Source: Mytilus californianus
Taxonomy: Eukaryota; Mollusca; Bivalvia; Mytilida; Mytilidae
Assembly (NCBI RefSeq): GCF_021869535.1
Contig: NW_026262659.1
Span: forward strand, 2,666,001 to 2,730,000
Length of the DNA stretch: 64,000 bases
Direction of reading: 5' to 3'
Every line of letters starts with the position of its first letter. Within the stretch, counting starts at the first letter, position 1. Below the pieces are notes generated by a model that was not told the DNA's origin, searched no databases, and worked only from the letters and a program-made list of their open reading frames with translations. The position numbers and the translations under genes were made by a program. This document shows positions 10,070-21,802 of this stretch, one piece after another.

Positions 10070-10184
10070 CTTTGATATGAAGTGCATTCCATTAAACAAT
10101 TTCCACGACATTTCCTACCCCACATACCAAGTGGACAGGATTTACAAGGAAAACCATCCACAGATTTGTATTCAACTTTGCATT
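10070..10184 (-). CDS. EGF-like exon of a receptor-type protein
   Basis: Reading minus, an acceptor (TTTTATAG at 10,186-10,185) opens a 115-bp exon that ends at AAAG with donor GTCAGT (10,069 downward). Translation gives a cysteine-dense stretch, with CKSCPLGMWGRKC followed by GNCLMEC. The Cys-x2-Gly-x-Trp-Gly-x2-Cys core is typical of the tandem EGF-like units in MEGF and mollusc scavenger-type receptors. The exon starts with two bases and ends with two bases of split codons, so it is not phase-symmetric. It lies 7.4 kb upstream of the membrane exon at 2.1 kb on the same strand and may be the same gene, with a missing exon between. The unit has fewer cysteines than a full EGF domain, so it is one piece of it. 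Confidence 0.6.
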
Positions 10185-11819
10185 CTATAAAACAAATACA
10201 GTGTATTCAAATATTTAGAGCAAGTTTAATTGTCTTTAAAAAAATACCAAAATCTGTTAAGGAGGCATGTTACAGTATTATTACTTCTGGTGAATAATTG
10301 GACTGTAAAATGAAATACTTATGCAATTTCCACATGGTCTAAACAGATTCGAAATCACTAAACGGCCATACTAGCTTTTGTGATAATATTTATTGTCGAT
10401 TTTTTCTCAATTTAACGTTTTAGTTTACTGTTATCATTGCATATACCTTTATATACAAATATCTGATGAAACTAATCATACGATCAATAATTAAATTTTA
10501 TGGATCAAGAATTACTGCGTGGGTTAGTTTATTTGCTTTTGTCGTTTTCATCTTGTTTGATTGATGCTTTGTGTTGTTTATCATGTTTTTTTATCGTTCA
10601 TATTCAGTTAAACATTAAGATTGGTGTTGAATAAGAATAGTTTAAGCATTCCGTTGAATCGTTAAACTACAAGAGCCGTTGTTTAGGTTAAGATGTGACT
10701 TTCTATAAAACATATAAGTTTTTTGTATTCTAACTCCCTTCAGTAATGACCCAAACACTTATAACATCGTGAACAAATTTATGTTTGCGGTTTGAAAAGT
10801 CCTCAGCTCAGTTGTTAGTTCATCGGTACTGACATGATCTATAACAAACTTTTCCTAAATTCTCCGTTAAATACATTATTTGTTTTAAAAACTAAGTTTC
10901 ATCTCACTAAGGAAAAGCTGACTTTGAACGGATTTGGCTATTAATTTTTGGTTGCTTTTGCTCATATTACACTCCCCTCTTTGTGTTGAGCTTTCATGAT
11001 GAAGGCATATACAGAAAAGCGCTTTTGACGCACTAAATTAATACAAACTTTTTCATTTTTGTGATATCGAAAGCAAATATTTAATTTATACTATAAAGTT
11101 CTCTAACACAAGTATGTCACGCCATCAAGTAGGAAAATCAATGAAACCAATTTTCCGTTACCCGATCAATTAAGGTATACTAGCTATATATAGTTTTTCG
11201 AAGGGATCGATTTCGAAGTTGCTTAAAGATTTTGTCACTGCTTTTGAACACCTTTACGAAATCATTTGGGTAGCATATGGTTGAATCTTTTTGCACTCTC
11301 TATCTGTGATCTGCTACAAACTAGACTGATCATGATAACTATTGAATATTGTCATGCATACTATATTCATTTGTGTCTTGTGTCAAAAAGTCGACATGAT
11401 ATTGAAAGAAAAGATTATTAAATATCATTTTATTGTGTAGAACCTCAGCTACTGCAAAACAAATGAATGCTTTATCAACACGAATGTCAGCCAATGCACT
11501 TGCCTATCATACACAAGATATTTTCATTTGTTTTATTAGGTTCCTGCTCCCCATGTTGTCCCGTCGTGTTGCTGATCGAAAAAAATGAAACCAACTCGTT
11601 ATAAATTTCATGCGTTCGAAGCGCTTTTCTGGATTTTCCTTCATCACGAACGCTCAAAGCCAAATATTTGAAAGCCAAGGATGTATAAGAAACGAAACAG
11701 TTGAAGAGCTTTTTTACCAAATAGGACCTTTAGATAGCCAAATCCATCTAAGATCAAATTTGCGTGAGGGAGATAACACCTTGGTTTCTAATCATTTCAA
11801 AATTTATTAACGGACAATT
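10185..11819. other. Intron or spacer with a hammerhead-like remnant
   Basis: Mostly unassigned A+T-rich DNA. A hammerhead-like motif lies at 10,990-11,030 (listed separately). The open frames at 11,487-11,810 on both strands overlap and show no domain. The right part borders the 3' tail of the retroelement remnant at 11,820. Confidence 0.35.
10990..11030 (+). ncRNA. Decayed hammerhead-ribozyme-like motif, copy 1
   Basis: CATGATGAAGG, a short spacer, then ACAGAAAAGCGCTTTTGACG. The order resembles a type I hammerhead core (CTGATGA, stem II, GAAA, palindromic GCGC stem III, cleavage side), with mismatches in the conserved core. A palindromic GCGC stem is typical of the retrozyme-associated hammerheads of bivalves. 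It is probably inactive. Confidence 0.3.
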
Positions 11820-12275
11820 CTAAAAAGGTTTGTTATAAATCATGTCAGTACCGAAGTACTGGATACTGGGATGATGATACCCTCGGAGACTGATAGAGGA
11901 AAATTCGACAGTAAGTCTCATTGGGTGATGTCACCATCAAGAAAAAGAGGACTAAATTGTTTCTCCGAGAATCGGACATATCCATGTGACACAATATTCA
12001 GTGACGGCCAACCGAATCACGATTGTGTCCAGAAAACTTTCGGAGGTATGAATTCAACTTTACTTCTAGGAACCTTTGGTTCAATATCGTCGTTTTAAGC
12101 ATCAACCCACTATCAAGGACACCATAACAGGAAACACAAGCTGTGTAACATCTTATCAACTGGTATATTACTGACTGTTGGAATATTGCTACATGAAAAC
12201 GAAAGGTTCAGCATACGAAAGCTGTAATCATATTTTGACATAAAGTTTAGTTTAAAACCAACCTCCATTCCCATT
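11820..12275 (-). pseudogene. Naiad-like reverse transcriptase, C-terminal remnant
   Basis: Minus-strand pieces in shifting frames match the segment at 52,440-52,770: a KLNSYLRKFSGHNRD block corresponds to the SSLRKFYGRHH region there. Stretches upstream correspond to the TKLYDKRDDF...ISQLIRYSRA region. Several stops and frameshifts are present. Plus-strand frames here are shadows. Confidence 0.5.
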
Positions 12276-12740
12276 GTTATTTACCAAATTTAAGTCTCTC
12301 GGCCATACAACTTTACTCAGTACTCGAAGTATTACATAATTTCTGCACGAAACAACAATTCCGGAACTTTGATTAGTTGGATACTGAGTCTGAGTATAAT
12401 AATCGTATTCGAAATTTTTAAGACCGCAAGTCCATACGAATCAAATTTTGTCTACTATAACTATTGATCTTTATCTCAACAGTTGGTAATACGTTTTGTT
12501 CGAAGGATTAAAATAAGCTGATTCGATTCAACAGTATATTTGTGGTCACTTCTCAATCATATTTGTTAGTATGTCACTTGCTTTCCAACGTTTTCAAACT
12601 CAACATAAAGGATACCCAATAGTAAGTTATCATATTAAAGACTAACAGATTTATTTTAATGATAGAAGAAAATATATACATAATATATAAATTGCCTAAC
12701 AATGTAATTTTAACACACTTTTTAGTATGTAAATAATAGA
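12276..12740. other. Spacer, nothing recognised
   Basis: No supported feature before the Penelope-like element. Confidence 0.35.
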
Positions 12741-13495
12741 ATGTTAAAAATATTTACAATGCGATACAAAAATAACAGGGTAGTTCTTTATTCAGTAATT
12801 CAGATATCCGAATTTGTAGACCATCACTTAAAACCTCATGTTAAAGAGCTACACTCTTTCATTCAGGATAAGACTGATCATTTAAAGAAAATGGAAAGCC
12901 TTAATCTTCTACCAAACAATACTATACTCGCATCCATGGACGTGTCTTTTTTATATACCAACATTCCAAAAGACGAAGGAATAGCAGCGTGTGAAGAGGT
13001 ATGGAACACTAGTAGTGACAAAAGTCCTCCAACTGAGTGCCTTGTTACACTTCTGAAACTGGTGCTGGAGAACAACAACTTCTCTTTCAATGACAAACAC
13101 TATCTCCAGATAAACGAAACTAGTACTGTCACAAAAATGACCATCTGAATGAATTTCTAGAACACTGTAACTCTTTCCACCATTCAATTAAATTTACACA
13201 CGAAACATCAATGGAGAAAATAAACTTCCTTGATACTACGAGTTACATCCAGAACGGAACCATTATAACGGATCTCCATACGACAAAAACGGACAAACAT
13301 CAATTTCTCTCTCCTAAAAGCTGCCATCCTAAACACTGCTCCCGTGGTGTCCCATTCAGCCAGGTATTGCGAATCAAGAGAATATACTCAACCGAAAATA
13401 AGCAAAATACTAGACTTGGAAAACAACTTAAACATCTAGTTGTTCGAGGATGTAATAACAACAGCATTGATACAGCTTTCAAAAAGCAAACATAA
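12741..13495 (+). pseudogene. Penelope-like reverse transcriptase with internal deletion
   Basis: The first 135 codons carry the palm start of a Penelope-like RT (ASMDVSFLYTNIPKDEGI, where Asp is the first catalytic residue) and run to TKM. The next homologous residues, HLNEFLEHCNSFHHSIKF, appear in another frame immediately after 13,138. In intact relatives these two blocks are separated by about 60 residues that include the YADD/FIDD catalytic motif, so that segment is deleted. The RT then continues through MEKINFLDTTSYIQNG to about 13,495. With the metal-binding motif gone and frames broken, the enzyme cannot work. The nuclease part follows directly downstream in the canonical order RT then nuclease. 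Confidence 0.85.
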
Positions 13496-13587
13496 TTAGT
13501 CGCCAAGAACTTCTTGAGTACAAGGATAAGGATAAAGGAGCTAACAGAACACTTCTTGTACTCACTTTCCATCCTGATTTTAAAAAT

Positions 13588-14191
13588 GTGTCATCCATTG
13601 TTCGAAAACATTGGAAAATTATAGAAAATTACTCCAGTTTGAAAAAAAAGGTATTTTCCTCACAAACAGTCATGGCCTTCAGAAGACCTAAAAACATCCG
13701 TGACAAATTAGTGACAGCTGTATTAACTAAGCACACTACTACACCTCCCGGTTGCTACAAACAATGTGGGAGAAGGAATTGTTTATGTTGTAAAGCTGCC
13801 AATACAAGCAGTTCTTTCATCAGCTCCTTTACAAAACAAAGTTTAACATTCTACTTAAATTCCAACTGTAAAACGGAGAACTCAATTTGTGTATTAACAT
13901 GTAATACCTGTGGCATTCAGTTTGTGGGAGAAACAATGGACAAATTTAATATTCGGCTTCATAACCATCGTTCATTGTACAAAACTAATAAAAACTGTCC
14001 TCTCACAAGACATCTCCGATCAAAGAAACACCCTTTTGATAATATTATCTTTCCAAATCATAGAAATCAACACTGAGTGGGACACCACGGCGAGAAGGAG
14101 AAGAGAAAACTTTTGGATCCTCCAGCTCCACACTTTAGAACCTGATGGGTTTAATGAAAAAGACGAGAAGAGAAACAGGAAAGATAAATAA
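13588..14191 (+). pseudogene. C-terminal GIY-YIG nuclease of the Penelope-like element
   Basis: A 162-codon frame contains the zinc-binding cysteines preceding the nuclease (CGRRNCLCC, then SNCKTEN, LTCNTC) and the GIY-YIG core (GIQFVGETMDKFNIRLHNH), followed by HLRSKKHPFD. After a frameshift near 14,075 the end of the domain, with the EFW-type helix (RRRRENFWILQLHTLEPDG), reads to about 14,191. This is the classic animal Penelope layout, with nuclease after the RT. The nuclease nicks target DNA for insertion. It serves as the in-window reference for the cysteine positions of the permuted element at 53.7 kb. Confidence 0.85.
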
Positions 14192-14274
14192 TAATTTAGT
14201 ATACAGCATCGTCACTTTTTATCCTGTGATATTGGCCAATGGGCGTTGAAGCTTCAACGAAGATTTGTCTATTT

Positions 14275-14403
14275 TCACTGAACTAGCCAACTAGGGGCCA
14301 ACTAAGGAACACCTCCGGGTGCGGGATTTTATCGTTGCATTGAAGACCCATTGGTCGGGTTGTTGTCTCTTTAACATATTCCCCATTTCCATTCTCAATT
14401 TTA
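14275..14403 (+). repeat. Repeat K (Naiad 3' tail), truncated copy
   Basis: It runs from a GAACTAG-AGGGGCCA block through CCTCCGGGTGCGGGA and GAAGACCCATTGG to the shared end CCATTTCCATTCTCAATTTTA. The same end is found at 41,015, 53,339, 57,370 and (inverted) 34,357. Confidence 0.8.
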
Positions 14404-14479
14404 GAGTCAGTTTGTCTGTGATGATATTCATCTGTGGGGGTTGTTGATGCTCTTTTCCCCTGCTTTTGTACTGGTGTTG

Positions 14480-15462
14480 TTGATTCAGAATTCACAATAA
14501 ATTTATCAATTGGACCTTTTGGTTCTGCTTTTGCCTTGTTTTTTGCTTTGTCTTGTTTTTGTCTTTTGTTTTTTTTCCTGTAAATCAGGATCAGTTTCTG
14601 TATTTATGACTTTTCTGACATCTGTTGATATTCCTGTTATTGCTTCTGTAGGATTCAAAATGGATTGTGAAGACGAGGTTTCACTGTAATCAGCATGATC
14701 ACCAACGTCAGTCTCATCCCCACTTTCACTTTCACTTGAATCAGATTGATCATCCTTCTTATATATTTACAGAAGTGTCTAATGCTGATTTACTTGAAGT
14801 TAGGCATTCTTTTGCTTTATACCCTTCTTTCCACATTGGTTACAAACCCAATTGTTTTGACATTTGTCTTGTTTGTGTCTTTTTGTCAGACATATCTGAC
14901 AAGTAATGTATGCATTTATATAGATCTGCCCTTTATAGTATATTTTGGCATTGTTCTTGCCAATTCTTGTGAATCTGGGTAGTGTGCCTTCCAATGGCTG
15001 GACATAAAAGATTCTGTCTCCAGATTGGCAGTCAGTGAAATTTCCATCTATCCTTACTCTCTCTCTGAAATGGCTGGTTATGACTACACCAATAGATTGG
15101 AAGAACGCAAAAATCTGACCGTCATCAGCTGATAGTGGAATATTGGACACACGTACTCTGAGGTAAACTGGCTGCTCAGTTACAGTGATTCTTGAGTTTT
15201 TATCATAGACTGTTAAAAGTTTATTGCGTATAGATACACCAGTTGTAAGGAGGTGGTCTCTTGCTTCTTGTGAAAGGTAAATATGCCACATTCCCTTGAC
15301 TCTTTGTAGCCCTTTCATTTGGAATCTGGGTACATGTGTTAAGAAGTCTTTTTGTTGGAGGTCTGTATTTCCGAATAAATCTGTCTCTAGGATGAATATA
15401 TGCTTAACTGAAGACAGTTCTTCAAGAACTTCATGTATCGACATGTATTTAGCAACATACAA
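14480..15462 (-). pseudogene. LINE ORF1 (gag-like, zinc knuckle)
   Basis: From an ATG at 15,462 the frame runs 220 codons minus-strand. It begins with an amphipathic helix region, then an RRM-like fold (PVYLRVRVSNIPLSADDGQ), and ends in cysteine/histidine knuckles (CQICLTKRHKQDKCQNNW, then CNQCGKKG). The last His/Cys of the second knuckle is lost to a stop at about 14,800. Beyond it an acidic Ser-rich and basic tail (DDSESESGDETD, then KKQKTKTRQSKK) can be followed to about 14,480, where a repeat-K copy interrupts. This is the nucleic-acid chaperone of a non-LTR retrotransposon. The ORF2 that should follow is missing. Confidence 0.7.
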
Positions 15463-16001
15463 TTTGGTAATCCTAGACGAATACCTGTATGATTATTTGA
15501 CAAATTTTTGGGAGCACGAAAAGTTCCGTGGATATCATTCGATTCCCCTTACGATCTTCGAAATGTAATGTCTTTGTTTAAATTACGTTTTGGGATAATG
15601 TGTCAGTGTAATTATTACCACTGCCAGCCGATGAGAAGTTCCGTTTCTCAAGAAAAACTACAAGTAAAAATTCAACAAGTTACAAATCAAGAAGTTTTAC
15701 ATGTCTATAAGTTTTATAAATCAAGAACTAAATAGTTCCACAATATTTCCACACGAGGTTGTTGTTGCTCCATGTCAACTCGTACTTTATCCAATTCGTA
15801 CTCAACCAACTCATTTTCTACCAACTCGTAGCCAATATTTTATTAATTATATGCCTTAAAGTTGCTTTGTTATTTTATATAATATAGAGACATATAAATA
15901 CAATAAAGTACAACTTAATTGATTGGTAATCTGATGCAATTTGTTTTCAAATCAGAACTTTTAAAGTTAATCATTTGTCTTAGCATATCACCTCTATATT
16001 C

Positions 16002-16397
16002 ATGACACTATATAAGGCGAATTTAGAACAGAGCGTACCAACTCTTCGTCAAGAAATCATGACACGACCACAAAAGGATCTTACGCCAGTGCTACACCAC
16101 CTAGCAACAGATAGAGTGACAGGGACTGTTCTCTCGTCAACCAAACGCAAATGCTCCTCCAACTTCTTGCAGATAGGGGGTTGGTGCAAGTGGCCTATCT
16201 ATAAAAAGAAATTGACCAGCAATGGAACTGTAAATAGTGAATATGAATTGAACAACGATTATAGCTTAAAGTTTTGTTTCTTAATTGTTTGTTGGCTGAA
16301 GAAAAGACTGCGGTCTCCGGATTTCATTGACATTTTGCTTGGGTATGATATATCTGTATTTTTGTCGAAACTATGTTTACTGGCTTTGATAATTTAA
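16002..16397 (+). CDS. Unassigned 131-codon frame in unit 1
   Basis: Starts MTLYKANLEQSVPT, preceded by a TATATAAGG a few bases into the frame, and ends LALII. It has a basic middle (STKRKCSSNF, then WPIYKKK) and a hydrophobic end. I recognise no domain. The second copy keeps the frame open. I count four amino-acid changes and two silent ones between copies, the proportion expected without selection, so coding is doubtful. Confidence 0.2.
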   Translation: MTLYKANLEQSVPTLRQEIMTRPQKDLTPVLHHLATDRVTGTVLSSTKRKCSSNFLQIGGWCKWPIYKKKLTSNGTVNSEYELNNDYSLKFCFLIVCWLKKRLRSPDFIDILLGYDISVFLSKLCLLALII

Positions 16398-16712
16398 ACC
16401 TACCAGACGATAATATCTATGTTTTTGGACTCTTTTTAATTCCTCTGCTGACTTTATCGATTGAAAAAATATTCGAAATGCCTTCATATATAAACTAACT
16501 AGCAGATCTTCTTAAACACATGTTCAACGCAAAAATCAGTAAACAAAAAACTCCATAGAATAAGGGAGAAGGACATTTCTTACTGATTTTTACGATGAAC
16601 ATATGTTAAAGAAGATTTTTCAAGTTAATATATGAAGGCCTTTCTAATCTTTTTGAAGCGATAAAGCCTGCCAAGGATTTAAACATAGTCCAAACGTTTT
16701 TATATATGTAGT

Positions 16713-17544
16713 ACTCAGATCGACGTCCGGTCTCTAATCAACGTCTGTTCTTCGAACCGACGTCCAAATCTGACGTCACAATAAAATAAAATTCCAAATC
16801 GACGGCCAATTTTATGCCCTTTTAATCGACGTTTTTTTCTTCCCAAAGCGACGTCCAATTTTTGGCTTCTCTAATCGACGTCCGTTTTATGGACTTGACA
16901 CAGTGAAATCACAAATTTATTAAAGGGTGGGTTGAATAAAAACTTAAAGATTTGTTTGAAAATATAAGTTCAAATCATAAAACCTTCAACAATTGGCTGT
17001 ACGTTTTTATTCTTTCTATTGATTCAGTCTGTATACTGCCCTCTAGATGTCTTATCATTATTTTTGTTTTTGGCCTTGGGTTTGATGTCTCATTGTCGTA
17101 CAATGAATACCCATATGTCATTTATTTATATGAAAAAGGAAGAAAAAAAAAAACGACAACGTAGGTCGAGAATATGAACGTTTTTCACCAAAATATTAAT
17201 ATGCATGTACATGTAATAGTAATATGATGTTGATGATTGTCTCATTGTTATTTTGTTATTTTCTTGTGTTTGTCTTTTTATTTTGATAACAATATAAGAC
17301 AACAAATAAAGTTTCTGTAAGCTACTTCACAAAATGACAAAACGATACATATAATATAAACAAAGGTCAATTAAAAAATAATTGATTCAATGAAATCGTG
17401 GACGTTTTTTATGTGATTCATTACGTTACATTGGACGTCGATTACAGGGTTGAAAAATTAGACACTGATTTCAGAACGTGACGTCAGATTTAGACGTCAA
17501 TTTGAGGAACGGACGTCGATTAGAGACCGGACGTTGATCTGAGT
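16713..17544. mobile_element. 832-bp inverted-repeat element with ACGTC-rich arms, copy 1
   Basis: The left end (ACTCAGATCGACGTCCGG) is nearly the reverse complement of the right end, with similarity extending about 60 bp inward. Both arms carry many spaced ATCGACGTCC-type repeats, pointing inward on the left and outward on the right. The centre is non-coding A+T-rich DNA. It looks like a MITE whose arms are arrays of transposase-binding-like sites. I could not settle a target duplication. Confidence 0.75.
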
Positions 17545-18291
17545 CTAACATATATACAGTTTTTTAAATACTCAACTTGTCTTTTACAAAAAAAAAATAT
17601 CGCATATTTATACCTTAAAATGTGTTATGTTTGCTGTTCTAGAGTTAGATCGAGGTTGTTATAGAGTGACATTTTTTGTTTTTCATTATTTCACATTTTA
17701 ATTTGTTTACTACATGTTTTAACTATAGACAAAGAGCGCTGAGTCTTGTATTCATCTACGTAAGAACTTTCGCCCATTGAAGGAAATATGCAATAAAGCG
17801 TGATATCAACATCTTACATATACTTTTATTTATCAGTGGTATGTCATAGTTCCGATAATACAAACATACGGATGTTGATGGGTTGCTCTTTCATTGACGT
17901 TTATGACATATACTTAATTTTGATCCGGACGTGCGAGTCTTATCAATAATAATTCTTGACTGGCAAATGTCTACTATGACTGTTTTATCAATACTAATTT
18001 ACAAATGGTGTCTTCGATCAGCATTTGGATACACAACTGGACCCTAGTTCCAATGAAAGTCTGAAGCACCAGTTACACTGACTTATTCCTTCACCTCTTT
18101 AAAGTTGGCTCTGTCGTTAATTGGTTTCGACTCTCGGTACTATACAGCACATAGGTTTAGAAAAAAAGACTTCAAGTGCAGCTCATGGATGGAATTCTCG
18201 TATCCGTGATTCGAGGATTGAAGTCAACTGCGTTTATGGAATTTTACAGGATAAAAAGGATTCAGTTAATGACATAATTTTATGCTTCAGA

Positions 18292-18530
18292 TTTTTTGTG
18301 TCAGTATTGCCTGCCAAAACGTTTATGATCTTTATTTCATACAACTACAACTATCTTGTTTTGGGTCAGCATTACCTGCCAAAATGTTTTATGATCTTTA
18401 TTTAATACAATTTCAACTTTCTTGTTTTGGGTCAGCATTTCCTGCCAAAACGTTTATATGATCTTTAGTAATAAAATGCTATGCTTCTGTTTTGGGTCAA
18501 AATTGCCTGCCAAAACTTTAATGCTATTTA
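18292..18530 (+). repeat. Tandem repeat of about 66 bp, four units (unit 1)
   Basis: Four units each contain TTTTGGGTCAGCATT-like and CCTGCCAAAACGTTTA-like blocks and a GATCTTTATTT block. The last unit is degenerate. Confidence 0.8.
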
Positions 18531-19514
18531 TTTCATGATTAAAGATGAACAACATTTTATTATTCGTTGTCCAGTATACAATGATTATGGAGAGATATTT
18601 CAGATCTCTCAAATGAGGCAAACATGTTTTTAGTTGATAACTGTACTAATACGTGAATACATATACTTAAAAACGATGATTACTGTAATTTTATTGCTCT
18701 GGTCCTGTCTGGAATAAGATTTACACCTTTAATCATGTTTATCAGCAAGAAATAATTTAAAAGTAATATATGTAGGTTTATGATTATATGAACTTTTAAT
18801 ATTTCACCTCAATGTGGAAACGTTTTACAAAATATATAGTGTTATTTTTTGGTGTATGTGAATGCCATGCTTCCAAATTTTAACAGGTTAATATATATAA
18901 ATTCTATTCACGTCGCTAGAGTCCTTGATTTGAGGATCCACACTTTTAACCTCAGAGTGGATTTGTGGCGGATTTTTTTCCACACCTATGCTAGTGTTTG
19001 CCATATATTCAATTGATATGATTTAAGTTGATGTAATTTCGTATTAATTATGTATTATAATTTCATATTAATTATGAACTTTTATGTCAAATGATTTATT
19101 TGAAAAATGTATTTTTTTGCATTTTATGATTTTGAATACACGACCTTTACTTGCAAGTGCAGTCTTAAAGTACAAGTAAAAATTCAACAAGTTACAAATT
19201 AAGAATTTTTACATGTCTAGAAGTTTTATAAATCAAGAACTAAATAGTTCCACAATATTTCCACACGAGGTTGTTGTTGCTCCATGTCAACTCGTACTTT
19301 ATCCAATTCGTACTCAACCAACTCATTTTCTACCAACTCGTAGCCAATATTTTATTAATTATATGCCTTAAAGTTGCTATGCTATTTCATATAATATAGA
19401 GACATATAAATACAATAAAGTACAACTTAATTGATTGGTAATCTGATGCAATTTGTTTTCAAATCAGAACTTTTTAAAGTTAATCATTTGTCTTAGCATA
19501 TCACCTCTATATTC

Positions 19515-19910
19515 ATGACACTATATAAGGCGAATCTAGAACAGAGCGTACCAACTGTTCGTCAAGAAATCATGACACGACCACAAAAGGGTCTTACGCC
19601 AGTGCTACACCACCTAGCAACAGATAGAGTGACAGGGACTGTTCTCTCGTCAACCAAACGCAAATGCTCCTCCAACTTCTTGCAGATAGGGGGTTGGTGC
19701 AAGTGGCCTATATATAAAAAGAAATTGACCAGCAATGGAACTGTAAATAGTGAATATGAATTGAACAACGATTATAGCTTAAAGTTTTGTTTCGTAATTG
19801 TTTGTTGGCTGAAGAAAAGACTGCGGTCTCCGGATTTCATTGACATTTTGCTTGGGTATGATATATCTGTATTTTTGTTGAAACTATGTTTACTGGCTTT
19901 GATAATTTAA
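19515..19910 (+). CDS. Unassigned 131-codon frame in unit 2
   Basis: Counterpart of the frame at 16,002, same length and start. Differences include Leu to Val, Asp to Gly, Leu to Val and Ser to Leu. Function is unknown and it is probably not a real protein. Confidence 0.2.
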   Translation: MTLYKANLEQSVPTVRQEIMTRPQKGLTPVLHHLATDRVTGTVLSSTKRKCSSNFLQIGGWCKWPIYKKKLTSNGTVNSEYELNNDYSLKFCFVIVCWLKKRLRSPDFIDILLGYDISVFLLKLCLLALII

Positions 19911-20225
19911 ACCTACCAGACGATAATATCTATGTTTTTGGACTCTTTTTAATTCTTCTGCTGACTTTATCGATTGAAAAAATATTCGAAATGCCTTCAT
20001 ATATAAACTAACTAGCAGATCTTCTTAAACACATGTTCAACGCAAAAATCAGTAAACAAAAAACTCCATAGAATAAGGGAGAAGGACATTTCTTACTGAT
20101 TTTTACGATGAACATATGTTAAAGAAGATTTTTCAAGTTAATATATGAAGGCCTTTCTAATCTTTTTGAAGCGATAAAGCCTGCCAAGGATTTAAACATA
20201 GTCCAAACGTTTTTATATATGTAGT

Positions 20226-21055
20226 ACTCAGATCGACGTCCGGTCTCTAATCAACGTCTGTTCTTCGAACCGACGTCCAAATCTGACGTCACAATAAAAT
20301 AAAATTCCAAATCGACGGCCAATTTTATGCCCTTTTAATCGACGTTTTTTTCTTCCCAAAGCGACGTCCAATTTTTAGCTTCTCTAATCGACGTCCGTTT
20401 TATGGACTTGACACAGTGAAATCACAAATTTATTAAAGGGTGGGTTGAATAAAAACTTAAAGATTTGTTTGAAAATATAAGTTCAAATCATAAAACTTTC
20501 AACAATTGGCTGTACGTTTTTATTCTTTCTATTTATTCAGTCTGTATACTGCCCTCTAGATGTCTTATCATTATTTTTGTTTTTGGCCTTGGGTTTGATG
20601 TCTCATTGTCGTACAATGAATACCCATATGTCATTTATTTATATGAAAAAGGAAGAAAAAAAAACGACAACGTAGGTCGAGAATATGAACGTTTTTCACC
20701 AAAATATTAATATGCATGTACATGTAATAGTAATATGATGTTGATGATTGTCTCATTGTTATTTTGTTATTTTCTTGTGTTTGTCTTTTTATTTTGATAA
20801 CAATATAAGACAACAAATAAAGTTTCTGTAAGCTACTTCACAAAATGACAAAACGAGACATATAATATAAACAAAGGTCAATTAAAAAATAATTGATTCA
20901 ATGAAATCGTGGACGTTTTTTATGTGATTCATTACGTTACATTGGACGTCGATTACAGGGTTGAAATATTAGACACTGATTTCAGAACGTGACGTCAGAT
21001 TTAGACGTCAATTTGAGGAACGGACGTCGATTAGAGACAGGACGTTGATCTGAGT
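20226..21055. mobile_element. 830-bp inverted-repeat element, copy 2
   Basis: Same element as 16,713-17,544, duplicated with the host unit rather than inserted independently, since its position in the unit is identical. Confidence 0.75.
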
Positions 21056-21802
21056 CTAACATATATACAGTTATTTAAATACTCAGCTTGTCTTTTACGA
21101 AAAAAAAATATCGCATATTTATACCTTAAAATGTGTTATGTTTGCTGTTCTAGAGTTAGATCGAGGTTGTTATAGAGTGACATTTTTTGTTTTTCATTAT
21201 TTTACATTTTAATTTGTTTACTACATGTTTTAACTATGGACAAAGAGCGCTGAGTCTTGTATTCATCTACGTAAGAACTTTCGCCCATTGAAGGAAATAT
21301 GCAATAAAGCGTGATATCAACATCTTACATATACTTTTATTTATCAGTGGTACGTCATAGTTCCGATAATACAAACATACGGATGTTGATGGGTTGCTCT
21401 TTCACTGACGTTTATGACATATACTTAATTTTGATCCGGACGTGCGAGTCTTATCAATAATAATTCTTGACTGGCAAATGTCTACTATGACTGTTTTATC
21501 AATACTAATTTACAAATGGTGTCTTCGATCAGCATTTGGATACACAACTGGACCCTAGTTCCAATGAAAGTCTGAAGCACCAGTTACACTGTCTTATTCC
21601 TTCACCTCTTTAAAGTTGGCTCTGTCGTTAATTGGTTTCGACTCTCGGTACTATACAGCACATAGTTTTAGAAAAAAAGACTTCAAGTGCAGCTCATGGA
21701 TGGAATTCTCGTATCCGTGATTCGAGGATTGAAGTCAACTGCGTTTATGGAATTTTACAGGATAAAAAGGATTCAGTTAATGACATAATTTTATGCTTCA
21801 GA

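Larger units (their letters stand above)
15659..19170 (+). repeat. 3.5-kb tandem duplication, unit 1
   Basis: This unit begins TACAAGTAAAAATTC and ends GCAGTCTTAAAG. It is followed immediately, head to tail, by a second copy (19,171-22,679). By eye the copies are about 98-99 % identical, with small indels, so the duplication is recent. Each unit holds a 131-codon frame, an 830-bp inverted-repeat element and a 66-bp tandem repeat. Confidence 0.95.
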
